From positions 1 to 8,842 of the forward strand of contig CAZDZG010000039.1 of NCBI GenBank assembly GCA_964509845.1: a stretch of 8,842 bases of DNA, read 5' to 3'. Positions 1 to 6,191 of this stretch are shown piece by piece (within the stretch, counting starts at the first letter, position 1; every line of letters begins with the position of its first letter). Under the pieces are notes generated by a model that was not told the origin of the DNA, made no database searches, and saw nothing but the letters and a program-made list of their open reading frames with translations. The stretch is from WYZ-LMO6 sp964509845 (lineage in GTDB: Archaea; Hadarchaeota; Hadarchaeia; Hadarchaeales; WYZ-LMO6). Position numbers and translations under genes: made by a program.

Positions 1-788
1 CCGTCCCGGGGATGGATCACGGCCACCATCTCCCCCCCCTCGAAGACCCTCACCATCCCGTCCTCCCCGGAGACCGTCATCCCCACCGCCCTGGTGAGGG
101 AGGTGATGCCCGCCACCGCCCTGTGCCTGGTGCCCAGCCCGTGAGGCACCCTCACCTCCCCCTCCACCACCAGGTACCTCATGGCCGCCAGGACCCTTCC
201 GTCTCCCCCCACGATGAAGGCCCCATCGAAACCCCTGGCGTATCTCTTCAGCAGGTCCCAGAAGTACCGGTCGGTGATGCGGATGTCGTGCCCCTCGAAG
301 GGGTTGGGCATGAGCTGCCTGGACCTCTCCAGCACCCTCTCCTCATCCCCCACCACGAGGGCCGCCCCTATGGGACCCCCTTCCCCCGGATGGGCCAGCG
401 CCCTGCAGAAGTCCAGCGTGGCCTTCAGGACGGGCTCGCCCTCAAGCCTGGTCAGGAAGGGCTCGCTCCCCCTGACCCTGTACAGGAACAGGGAATCCAG
501 GAACCCGCTCTCCCCCTCCACCACGCATACCAGCAGATCGCCCTCGGAGACCAGCCCCCTGGCAAGGGCGAGGGAGACGGCGTGGAGGATCCTCTCCTCC
601 CTCCTCTTGGGAAGGAAGGAAAGGTGCAGGGAGGAGCCAGGAAGGGGATGCTCCCCCACGGTCACCAGCAGGGACCGATCGTCCCCCTCAACCGGAAGTT
701 CCCTGGAGGTGATTATCAGGAGGCCCTTGGCGTTCACCCTGGAGGAAAGCAGCTTGGCGCTCTCCAGCAGGTCCACGGTGGGGTTCAT
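1..788 (-). CDS. dacZ: Diadenylate cyclase, DacZ type (3' end cut by window edge)
   Basis: Makes cyclic di-AMP from two ATP, most likely as a soluble cytoplasmic enzyme. From the ATG at 788, 262 codons are visible with no stop before the edge. Residues about 5-110 resemble the pyruvate-kinase C-terminal alpha/beta fold that precedes the cyclase domain in archaeal DacZ. The DisA_N domain follows, with the metal-binding D188-G189-A190 and the ATP-binding LGTRHRA motif (R221-H222-R223). The 33-residue spacing from Asp to the first Arg fits known diadenylate cyclases. Only a few C-terminal residues are probably missing, because the last strands of the domain (VSGEDG, then VIHPRD) are present. The ATG follows a purine-rich AGAGG-type ribosome binding site. 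The gene diverges from the DNA ligase gene. No DNA-binding domain like that of bacterial DisA is visible, so a role in osmotic or potassium control is as likely as one in DNA repair. The family call is firm. Confidence 0.9.
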   Translation of the reverse strand, partial: MNPTVDLLESAKLLSSRVNAKGLLIITSRELPVEGDDRSLLVTVGEHPLPGSSLHLSFLPKRREERILHAVSLALARGLVSEGDLLVCVVEGESGFLDSLFLYRVRGSEPFLTRLEGEPVLKATLDFCRALAHPGEGGPIGAALVVGDEERVLERSRQLMPNPFEGHDIRITDRYFWDLLKRYARGFDGAFIVGGDGRVLAAMRYLVVEGEVRVPHGLGTRHRAVAGITSLTRAVGMTVSGEDGMVRVFEGGEMVAVIHPRD

Positions 789-900
789 CCCTTCCTCTCT
801 CCCTTCCCCCCACCGTTGCAGCCATTTCCCTCTTTGTGGGAGCCTCTTATTAGGCTTTTCGATGGAAACGACTGTATATATCCCTCGAGAAAGTTGGAGG
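789..900. promoter_or_regulatory. Divergent promoter region, dacZ / lig
   Basis: This 112-bp gap lies between two divergent genes. On the plus strand a TATA box (TGTATATATCC, core 875-881) has its centre about 23 nt before the ligase ATG at 901. That is the usual distance from TATA box to transcription start in archaea, so the ligase mRNA is probably leaderless or nearly so. A GGAGG at 896-900 touches the ATG with no spacer. On the minus strand CCTAATAAG (854-846) is a weaker TATA candidate for dacZ and would give a leader of about 35 nt. An inverted repeat, AGCCT-N6-AGGCT (841-856), overlaps that box and could be an operator. The plus-strand TATA box is reasonably clear; the rest is inference. 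Confidence 0.6.
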
Positions 901-2610
901 ATGCTTTACAGGGTGCTGGCGGAGACCCTGCAGAAGCTTGAGCAGACCCCAGGCTACCTGGAGAAGAACGCCCTCATCGTGGAACTCCTGAAGCAGACCC
1001 CGGTGGAGGAGATGGAGCGCGTGGTCTACCTTCTGCTGGGAAGGCCCTGGCCCGCTTACGTCTCCAAGGAGACGGGGGTGGGACCCCAGCAGCTGAAGCG
1101 GGCCCTCTCCCTGGCCTCCGGCTACCCGCTGGCCGAGATAGAGAGGAGGATGGCCAAGGTGGGGGATCTGGGGGAGGTGGCGGCCGAGCTCATGAGGGGG
1201 AGGAGGCAGATCACCCTCTTCTCCCAGCCCCTGACGGTGGAGAGGGTTTTCGAGAAGATCAAGTCCCTTCCCGACCTCACGGGGGAGGGTTCGATGGACA
1301 GGAAGATAGGGGTGGTGGCGGAGCTGCTGAGCGATGCCACCCCCCTGGAGGCCAAGTTCGTGGTGAGGACGGTGCTGGGGGACCTCAGGGTGGGAATAGC
1401 GGAGGGGAGGATGAGGGATGCCATAGCGGCCACCTTCGGCCTTCCCCCCGAGCTGGTGGAGCACGCCTACATGCTCACCACGGATTACGCCGTGGTGGCC
1501 AGGGCCGCCGCCCAGGGGGAGGAGGCCCTGAGGAGGCTGGGGATAGAGGTGGGGCACCCCGTCAACCCCATGCTGGCCCAGAGGGCGGAGAGCGTGGAGG
1601 AGATCCTGGAGAGGATGGGGGGGAGGGCGGCCTTCGAGCTCAAGCTGGACGGGATAAGGATCCAGGCCCACAGGGACGGGGACAGGATCGTCCTCTTCAC
1701 CCGCCGGATGGAGGACTACACCCACATGTTCCCCGACCTGGTGGATCCCCTCAGGAGGGCCCTGAAGAGCGATAGGATGGTGGTGGATGGGGAGCTGGTG
1801 GCCATCGATCCCAGGAGCGGGAAGCCCATGCCCTTCCAGGAGGTGCTCAGGCGGAGGAGGAAGTACGGGATAGAGAAGATGGTGGAGCAGATCCCCATCC
1901 AGATCCACCTCTTCGATGTGCTGGTGGTGGACGGGAAGACCGTGGTGGAGAGGCCCTACGAGGAGAGGAGGAGGATGCTGGAGGAGAGGGTGGAGCCGGT
2001 TCCCGGGAGGGTCATGGTGGTGGAGAGGAGGGTCACGGGGAAGAGGGAGGAGGTGGAGGAGTTCCTGCGGTACTCCCTCTCCCTGGGGCACGAGGGGCTG
2101 GTGGCCAAGCAGCTGGACTCCCCGTACAGGGCGGGGAGGAGGGAATTTCTCTGGCTGAAGCTGAAGCCGGAGGTGGACACGGTGGACCTGGTGGTGGTGG
2201 GGGCGCACTACGGGAAGGGAAAGAGGGCGGGGACCTTCGGGAGCTACGTGCTGGCGGCCAGGGACGAGCGGACGGGGACCTACAAGACGGTGACCAGGTG
2301 CGGGAGCGGCTACACGGACGAGGACCTGGAGGAACTCACCAGGATGTTCGAGGGGCTGAGGGTGGAGAAGCCCCCTCCCGAGGTGGAGATAGAGATAGAG
2401 TGCGACGCCTATTTCAGGCCGGAGGTGGTCTTCGAGGTGGCCTTCGAGGAGATCCAGCTGAGCCCCCCGGAGAAGCACACGGGGGGAGTGGGGCTCAGGT
2501 TCCCCAGGTTCATCAGGATAAGGGAGGACAGGAGGCCGGAGGAGGCCACCACCCTGGAGGAGATCCTGCAGATGTACCGGGCCCAGCAGCGGAGGAAGGG
2601 AGAGAGGTGA
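901..2610 (+). CDS. lig: ATP-dependent DNA ligase, archaeal type
   Basis: Seals nicks in duplex DNA during Okazaki-fragment joining and repair, through a ligase-adenylate intermediate. The 569 residues match the usual length of archaeal replicative ligases. Order: an N-terminal helical DNA-binding domain (about 1-220), the adenylation domain, then an OB-fold (about 430-569). Motif I is KLDG with the AMP-accepting K248; motif III is DGE (296-298); motif IV is EGLVAK (398-403); motif V is WLKLK (418-422). PMLAQ before motif I is also typical. The start at 901 gives an N-terminus (MLYRVLAETL) that aligns with family members. An in-frame ATG at 862 would place the TATA box inside the gene and was rejected. 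The stop TGA abuts the stop of the convergent DHH gene. All catalytic residues are present, so the enzyme should be active. PCNA may be a partner, but no PIP box was searched for rigorously. Confidence 0.96.
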   Translation: MLYRVLAETLQKLEQTPGYLEKNALIVELLKQTPVEEMERVVYLLLGRPWPAYVSKETGVGPQQLKRALSLASGYPLAEIERRMAKVGDLGEVAAELMRGRRQITLFSQPLTVERVFEKIKSLPDLTGEGSMDRKIGVVAELLSDATPLEAKFVVRTVLGDLRVGIAEGRMRDAIAATFGLPPELVEHAYMLTTDYAVVARAAAQGEEALRRLGIEVGHPVNPMLAQRAESVEEILERMGGRAAFELKLDGIRIQAHRDGDRIVLFTRRMEDYTHMFPDLVDPLRRALKSDRMVVDGELVAIDPRSGKPMPFQEVLRRRRKYGIEKMVEQIPIQIHLFDVLVVDGKTVVERPYEERRRMLEERVEPVPGRVMVVERRVTGKREEVEEFLRYSLSLGHEGLVAKQLDSPYRAGRREFLWLKLKPEVDTVDLVVVGAHYGKGKRAGTFGSYVLAARDERTGTYKTVTRCGSGYTDEDLEELTRMFEGLRVEKPPPEVEIEIECDAYFRPEVVFEVAFEEIQLSPPEKHTGGVGLRFPRFIRIREDRRPEEATTLEEILQMYRAQQRRKGER

Positions 2611-4014
2611 TCAGGTCCTGGGGCCTTTCGCCTGTTCCAGCAGCAGCCCCTCCAGCAGGTCCAGGAACTCCTCCGTCCTACCCTCCGGGACCTGGGCCCC
2701 ACCCGCCACGGGGTGTCCCCCTCCCTCCCCTCCCACCTCGCCCGCCGCCCGCCTGAGGCAGGAGGAGAGGTCCATCCCCCTCAGGAAGAGGAGCCTGGAG
2801 CAGCGGGCCGAGACCTTGGTCCTCCCGCCCTCCCTCACCAGGCAAGCCACCGGGCGGAAGGGATCGACCTTCCCCGAGCTGAGGGAAAGACTGGCGAGGG
2901 TTCCCGTGAAGTTCTCCTCCACCACCCCGGTGGCGTCCAGGTACTGCAGGTATCCCCTCCTCCCCTCCCTCACCCCTCCCGTTTCCACCAGCTCCATCCC
3001 CCTGGCCAGGCTCCTCCGGTGGTACCTGAGCAGGTTGAGCATGGCCCTGAAGTAGGGCCCCCTGTCCCCCCTGGCCACCTCCAGCCCCACCACCGGCTGC
3101 CCCTGCCTGGCGGTGGAGTTGAGGCAGGTGGCGAACTCCCCCGCATCCCTGAGCTCCGGGACCTCGCCCTCCAGCGTGTAGACCTCCCCAAGGATGAGGC
3201 CGGGGACGTAGGGGGAGAGTTCTGGGGGAACGCTGCTGAGGGCCAGGGAGAGGAGGGCCTCGGCCAGCCTCCCCTTCTCCTGGGGGGTGAGGTCGGAGGG
3301 CTTCCTCCAGCCCTTCTCGTCCCTGAGGGGTATGCCCAGGGACCTCACCAGCTCCAGGCATCCCTCGCTCGAGTGGGTGAGGCCGGGAATGGGGGGATCG
3401 GAGAGGTTTTCCAGAGCCCTCAGGAGGGGGCGGCTGTGTCTCCCGTAGAGCTGCAGGTCCACCTCCCTCCTCACCCTCCCCGCCCTCACGGCCTCCTCCA
3501 GCAGGTCCCGGTTCTTTCCCACCAGCTTTCCCCAGGAGTTCTGGGCATCCCCCACCGCCCCTATGAGGGCCAGGGGGGAGAGGTCGGAGTTGGAGGGATT
3601 CAGCTCCCTGGCCAGGAGGAAGGCCATGCCCGCCCCGCTCACCTCCCTGGTCCCGTCCATCCCCAGCAGGTGGGCGTTGAGGTGTACGAGCCCCTCCCAT
3701 CCCTCCCCGTCAGGGGGGTGATGGTCGCAGATGATCACCACGCGCCCCCCGTACCTCTCCCTCAGGTTGGAGAGCTGGGAGCTGCCCAGATCGGTGAAGA
3801 TGGTGAGGGGGGAGGGATCCAGCTCCTCCACCACCTCCCGGTAAAGCATGCGCACGAACCTCACCCTCCACTCCTTTCCCTCCCTCTCCAGGGCCCTGGA
3901 CAGGAGGGCGGCCGCGCAGATCCCGTCCACGTCCGCGTGGGAGATGATCTCCACGGGCTCCCCTTCCCGGTACCCCCTCAGGAGCTCGGCCGCCCTTTTT
4001 ATCTCGCTCCGCAC
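2611..4014 (-). CDS. DHH/DHHA1 family phosphoesterase, archaeal RecJ/GAN-like single-strand nuclease
   Basis: Probably a metal-dependent 5'-3' exonuclease or related phosphoesterase of the archaeal RecJ/GAN group, acting in replication or repair. The 467 residues carry the DHH motifs in order: H26-A-D28-V-D30-G, TDLGSS with D75, D97-H98-H99, the N113-A-H115 and SGAG segment, and GAVGDA with D156. A long middle part leads to a C-terminal DHHA1 domain with GGRTKVSARCSR and GGEGGGH (428-434), the glycine-rich substrate-binding loop. No ATG lies near the N-terminus. The GTG at 4014 is chosen because it directly precedes the first family helix and sits about 24 nt after a TTATTT TATA-like box on the minus strand, fitting a leaderless message. 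The upstream frame stays open but has no sensible start. The gene ends flush against the ligase stop and diverges from mtnA. GINS and MCM genes, which could settle the GAN assignment, are not in the window. Hydrolysis of nanoRNA or of a cyclic dinucleotide is a possible alternative. Confidence 0.85.
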   Translation of the reverse strand: MRSEIKRAAELLRGYREGEPVEIISHADVDGICAAALLSRALEREGKEWRVRFVRMLYREVVEELDPSPLTIFTDLGSSQLSNLRERYGGRVVIICDHHPPDGEGWEGLVHLNAHLLGMDGTREVSGAGMAFLLARELNPSNSDLSPLALIGAVGDAQNSWGKLVGKNRDLLEEAVRAGRVRREVDLQLYGRHSRPLLRALENLSDPPIPGLTHSSEGCLELVRSLGIPLRDEKGWRKPSDLTPQEKGRLAEALLSLALSSVPPELSPYVPGLILGEVYTLEGEVPELRDAGEFATCLNSTARQGQPVVGLEVARGDRGPYFRAMLNLLRYHRRSLARGMELVETGGVREGRRGYLQYLDATGVVEENFTGTLASLSLSSGKVDPFRPVACLVREGGRTKVSARCSRLLFLRGMDLSSCLRRAAGEVGGEGGGHPVAGGAQVPEGRTEEFLDLLEGLLLEQAKGPRT

Positions 4015-4051
4015 AGAAACCCTGAGCGGAGAGGGAAATAACGGTGACGGT
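4015..4051. promoter_or_regulatory. Compact divergent promoter region, DHH gene / mtnA
   Basis: Only 37 bp separate two divergent start codons. On the minus strand TTATTT (4041-4036) lies about 24 nt before the DHH GTG, as expected for a leaderless transcript. On the plus strand the likely TATA box, TTTTTATC (3996-4003), lies inside the DHH coding region and predicts a start near 4026. The mtnA ATG is preceded by GGTGA (4043-4047) with a 4-nt spacer, which pairs with the archaeal anti-Shine-Dalgarno sequence. The two promoters face each other and overlap, so they may compete for polymerase. Promoter assignments are by motif and spacing only. Confidence 0.4.
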
Positions 4052-5074
4052 ATGAGGGCGGTGGAGCTGAGGGGGGACCGCGTGCTCATCCTGGACCAGA
4101 CCCTCCTTCCCCACCGGGTGAGGGTGCTGGAGTGCAGGAGGCCGGAGCAGGTGGAGAGGGCCATCGTGGAGATGAGGGTCAGGGGGGCCCCGGCGGTGGG
4201 AATGGCGGCCGCCATGGCCCTGGCCCTGGCCGCCCTCCGCCTGAGGTGCAGGGACCCGGAGGAGGGGGTGAGGGAGCTGGAGAGGGTGGCGGAGAGGCTC
4301 AGGAGGACCAGGCCCACGGGGGCCGATCTCTTCCGCCGGGTGGAGGAGGTGATGGAGGCGGTGAGGAGGGCGGCCAGGGAGGGTAGGGAACTGGGAAGGG
4401 CGGCGGTGGAAGAGGTGAGGAGGAGGGTGAGGGAGTACGAGGAGGTGGAGCGAAGGATGGGGGAGTACGGGGCGGACCTCATACCCGACGGGGCGACCGT
4501 CCTCACCCACTGCAACGCCGGCTGGCTGGCCACGCCAGGAAGGTACGGGACGGCGCTCTCCTCCATCAGGTTCGCCAGGAAGCGGGGGAAGAGGGTGAGG
4601 GTGCTGGCCACGGAGACCAGACCCCTCCTGCAGGGGGCCAGGCTGACGGCCTGGGAGCTCTCCAGGGAGGGAATAGAGGTGACGGTGATCACGGACGGGA
4701 TGGTGGGGTACTGCCTTTCCAGGGGGATGGTGGACCTGGTGGTGGTGGGGGCGGACAGGGTCTTCAGGGACGGTCACGTGATCAACAAGGTGGGTACCTA
4801 TCCCCTCGCGGCCGTGGCCAGGAGGCACGGGGTCCCCTTCTACGTTTTCGCCCCCCTTTCCACCTTCGACCTCCGGCGGAGGGTGGAGGAGGTGGAGATA
4901 GAGCACAGGGGGGAGGAGGAGGTGGCGGAGGTGGCGGGGAGGAGGGTGATTCCTGAGGGGGTGAGGGTCCTGAACCCTGCCTTCGACCTCACCCCTCCGG
5001 AGCTCGTCACGGCCTTCGTCACCGAGAGGGGGATCCTGCATCCCCCCTTCACCGAGGACCTGCTGTCCGGGTGA
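4052..5074 (+). CDS. mtnA: S-methyl-5-thioribose-1-phosphate isomerase (MtnA)
   Basis: Converts 5-methylthioribose-1-phosphate to 5-methylthioribulose-1-phosphate in salvage of the methylthio group from S-adenosylmethionine. The protein has 340 residues, normal for the family, and an eIF2B-alpha-like fold. Signature segments are ILDQTLLPH (13-21), RGAPAVG (44-50), TRPTG (near 90), THCNAGWLAT with the catalytic C154, ETRPLLQGARLTAWEL, GADR with the catalytic D235, NKVGTYPLA, and NPAFDLTP near the C-terminus. HCNAG together with TRPTG separates it from eIF2B subunits. It also argues against ribose-1,5-bisphosphate isomerase, the close relative in archaeal AMP metabolism. The start at 4052 is fixed by a GGTGA ribosome binding site and by the family N-terminus. 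The nearby phosphorylase at 5397-6191 makes this enzyme's substrate, which supports the call, although the two genes are on opposite strands and separated by a TFS-like gene. Confidence 0.93.
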   Translation: MRAVELRGDRVLILDQTLLPHRVRVLECRRPEQVERAIVEMRVRGAPAVGMAAAMALALAALRLRCRDPEEGVRELERVAERLRRTRPTGADLFRRVEEVMEAVRRAAREGRELGRAAVEEVRRRVREYEEVERRMGEYGADLIPDGATVLTHCNAGWLATPGRYGTALSSIRFARKRGKRVRVLATETRPLLQGARLTAWELSREGIEVTVITDGMVGYCLSRGMVDLVVVGADRVFRDGHVINKVGTYPLAAVARRHGVPFYVFAPLSTFDLRRRVEEVEIEHRGEEEVAEVAGRRVIPEGVRVLNPAFDLTPPELVTAFVTERGILHPPFTEDLLSG

Positions 5075-5095
5075 GCGCGAGGGCCCATCGAGAGC

Positions 5096-5141
5096 GATAC
5101 CTTTATAAACGGTTCTCCCCAAAAAGACGCTCAGCGAGAGG
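5096..5141 (+). promoter_or_regulatory. Archaeal promoter and ribosome binding site of the TFS-like gene
   Basis: The sequence CTTTATAAAC carries a near-consensus archaeal TATA box, TTTATAAA at 5102-5109. Transcription would start near 5131, leaving a leader of about 11 nt. That leader contains GAGAGG at 5136-5141, directly before the ATG at 5142. This is the best-formed promoter in the window and shows that the small gene is transcribed on its own rather than by read-through from mtnA, which ends at 5074. Confidence 0.7.
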
Positions 5142-5393
5142 ATGGAGTTTTGTCCCAAATGCGGTAACATGCTCTACCCGGAGAAGATCAGGGGGCTCAC
5201 CAAGCTGGTGTGCAAGAAGTGCGGGTACAAGGTGGGAGCCAGGAGCAGGAAGAGCTACAAGATCAGGGAGAAGGGGGTGGAGCCCAAGGAGATCCCCGTC
5301 ATCGTGGAACCCAGGAAGAAGAAAAAGAGGGTGATGGAGCAGGAGTACGAGCTGGAGCCCGTGGAGTTCTACGAGGAGATGTTTGAGGAGTAG
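5142..5393 (+). CDS. TFS/RPB9-like protein with only the N-terminal zinc ribbon
   Basis: An 83-residue relative of archaeal transcription factor S and RNA polymerase subunit RPB9. The N-terminus MEFCPKCGNML and the pair C24-K-K-C27-G-Y make a zinc ribbon with C4, C7, C24 and C27, as in the RPB9/RNA_POL_M family. It is followed by a TFS-like linker (YKIREKG...EIPVIVEP). A full TFS of about 105-110 residues then has a second, TFIIS-type ribbon whose acidic tip drives transcript cleavage. Here that part is replaced by a lysine run (KKKKR, 65-69) and a Glu-rich tail ending EEMFEE. The stop lies 3 bp before the convergent phosphorylase gene, so no second ribbon or broken remnant follows. It probably binds polymerase but should not stimulate cleavage by the usual mechanism; a structural or inhibitory role is inference. 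It has its own strong promoter. Confidence 0.82.
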   Translation: MEFCPKCGNMLYPEKIRGLTKLVCKKCGYKVGARSRKSYKIREKGVEPKEIPVIVEPRKKKKRVMEQEYELEPVEFYEEMFEE

Positions 5394-5396
5394 CCG

Positions 5397-6191
5397 TCAG
5401 ACCCTCACCACCGCGCCCTCCAGGGCCCTGGAGCAGGGACAGGACCGGCGGGGGGGGATCCTGGGGAGGGCGGAGAGGAAGAGCCTTGCTATGGTCCTGC
5501 TCCCCTCCGCCATCCTCTCCGCCACCTCGGTGTGGGTGAGCTTGGTCCCGGCCAGGCCCGCGGCGAAGTTGGTCACCAGCCCCACGGCCGCATAGCACAT
5601 CTCCAGCTCCCTGGCCAGCACGCACTCCGGGACGTTGGTCATCCCCACCAGGTCTCCCCCCAGCTTCCTGAAGGCCCTTATCTCCGCCGCCGTCTCGAAC
5701 CTGGGCCCCTCCGTGCACACGTAGGTCCCCCTCGGATGGAGCCTTATCCCCTCCTCCTCCGCTGCCTCGCGCAGGATCCCCCTGAGCTCCGGGCAGTAGG
5801 GCTCGGTGAGGTCCACGTGCACCACCCCCTTCCTTCCCCCCGTGTAGAAGGTGGCGGGGCGCCCCTTCGTGAAGTCCAGGAACTGGTCCAGCAGGACCAG
5901 TTCCCCCGGCCTCATCCTGGGGTTGAGGGAGCCGCAGGCCGAGACCGCCAGCACCCTCTCCACCCCCAGCGACCGAAGGGCCCAGAGGTTGGCCCGATAG
6001 TTCACCAGGTGGGGGGGGAACCGGTGCTTCCTTCCGTGGCGGGGAAGGAAGGCCACGTTGGTGGGGCCGAAGTTCCCCACCAGCACCTCCACCGTCCCGT
6101 AGGGGGTCCTCACCCTCCTCCAGCCCCCTGAAACCGCCAGCTGGTAGAGGCCCGTCCCCCCCACGATTCCCACCCTGATTCCGCCCTTCAT
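5397..6191 (-). CDS. mtnP: Methylthio-nucleoside phosphorylase, probably 5'-methylthioinosine type (MTAP/PNP family)
   Basis: Splits a 5'-methylthio-purine nucleoside with phosphate into the base and methylthioribose-1-phosphate, the substrate of MtnA. The 264 residues include GIVGGTGLY near the N-terminus (phosphate loop), RHGRKHRFPPHLVNYRAN, SACGSL, DQFLDFTKGR, TEGPRFET, and MTNVPECVLARE (substrate site). At the base-binding loop it reads TNFAAG with N208. Adenine-specific MTA phosphorylases have Asp here, while Asn is typical of enzymes for 6-oxopurines such as methylthioinosine, inosine and guanosine. The C-terminus has a C251-P-C253 motif like the CxC reported in heat-stable archaeal homologues. 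The start ATG overlaps the stop of the upstream acyl-CoA dehydrogenase as ATGA, with a GGTGAGG ribosome binding site (6203-6197), so translation is probably coupled. The family call is firm; methylthioinosine over inosine or guanosine rests on N208 and the MtnA neighbour. Confidence 0.88.
   Translation of the reverse strand: MKGGIRVGIVGGTGLYQLAVSGGWRRVRTPYGTVEVLVGNFGPTNVAFLPRHGRKHRFPPHLVNYRANLWALRSLGVERVLAVSACGSLNPRMRPGELVLLDQFLDFTKGRPATFYTGGRKGVVHVDLTEPYCPELRGILREAAEEEGIRLHPRGTYVCTEGPRFETAAEIRAFRKLGGDLVGMTNVPECVLARELEMCYAAVGLVTNFAAGLAGTKLTHTEVAERMAEGSRTIARLFLSALPRIPPRRSCPCSRALEGAVVRV

Noticed and set aside
862..900. Earlier in-frame ATG for the ligase at 862
   Set aside because: It would place the TATA box inside the coding region and add 13 residues not typical of the family N-terminus.
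850..2478. A 542-codon minus-strand frame antisense to the ligase
   Set aside because: Low-complexity Leu/His/Pro/Gly composition and opposite a ligase with every catalytic motif; a shadow frame.
4015..4692. N-terminal extension of the DHH protein into mtnA
   Set aside because: The frame stays open, but the added part is Ser/Leu/Pro-rich antisense of mtnA and unlike the family.
4052..5074. Ribose-1,5-bisphosphate isomerase or eIF2B subunit instead of MtnA
   Set aside because: The TRPTG and HCNAGWLAT motifs, catalytic C154/D235 and the nearby methylthio-nucleoside phosphorylase favour MtnA.
3710..5170. A 486-codon minus-strand frame across mtnA and part of the DHH gene
   Set aside because: It crosses two well-supported genes and a promoter region, and has Pro/His/Arg-rich shadow composition.
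5394..5600. Possible remnant of a second TFS zinc ribbon after the stop at 5393
   Set aside because: No CxxC pairs or TFIIS-type motif could be read in plus-strand frames there; the DNA is the intact 3' end of the phosphorylase gene.
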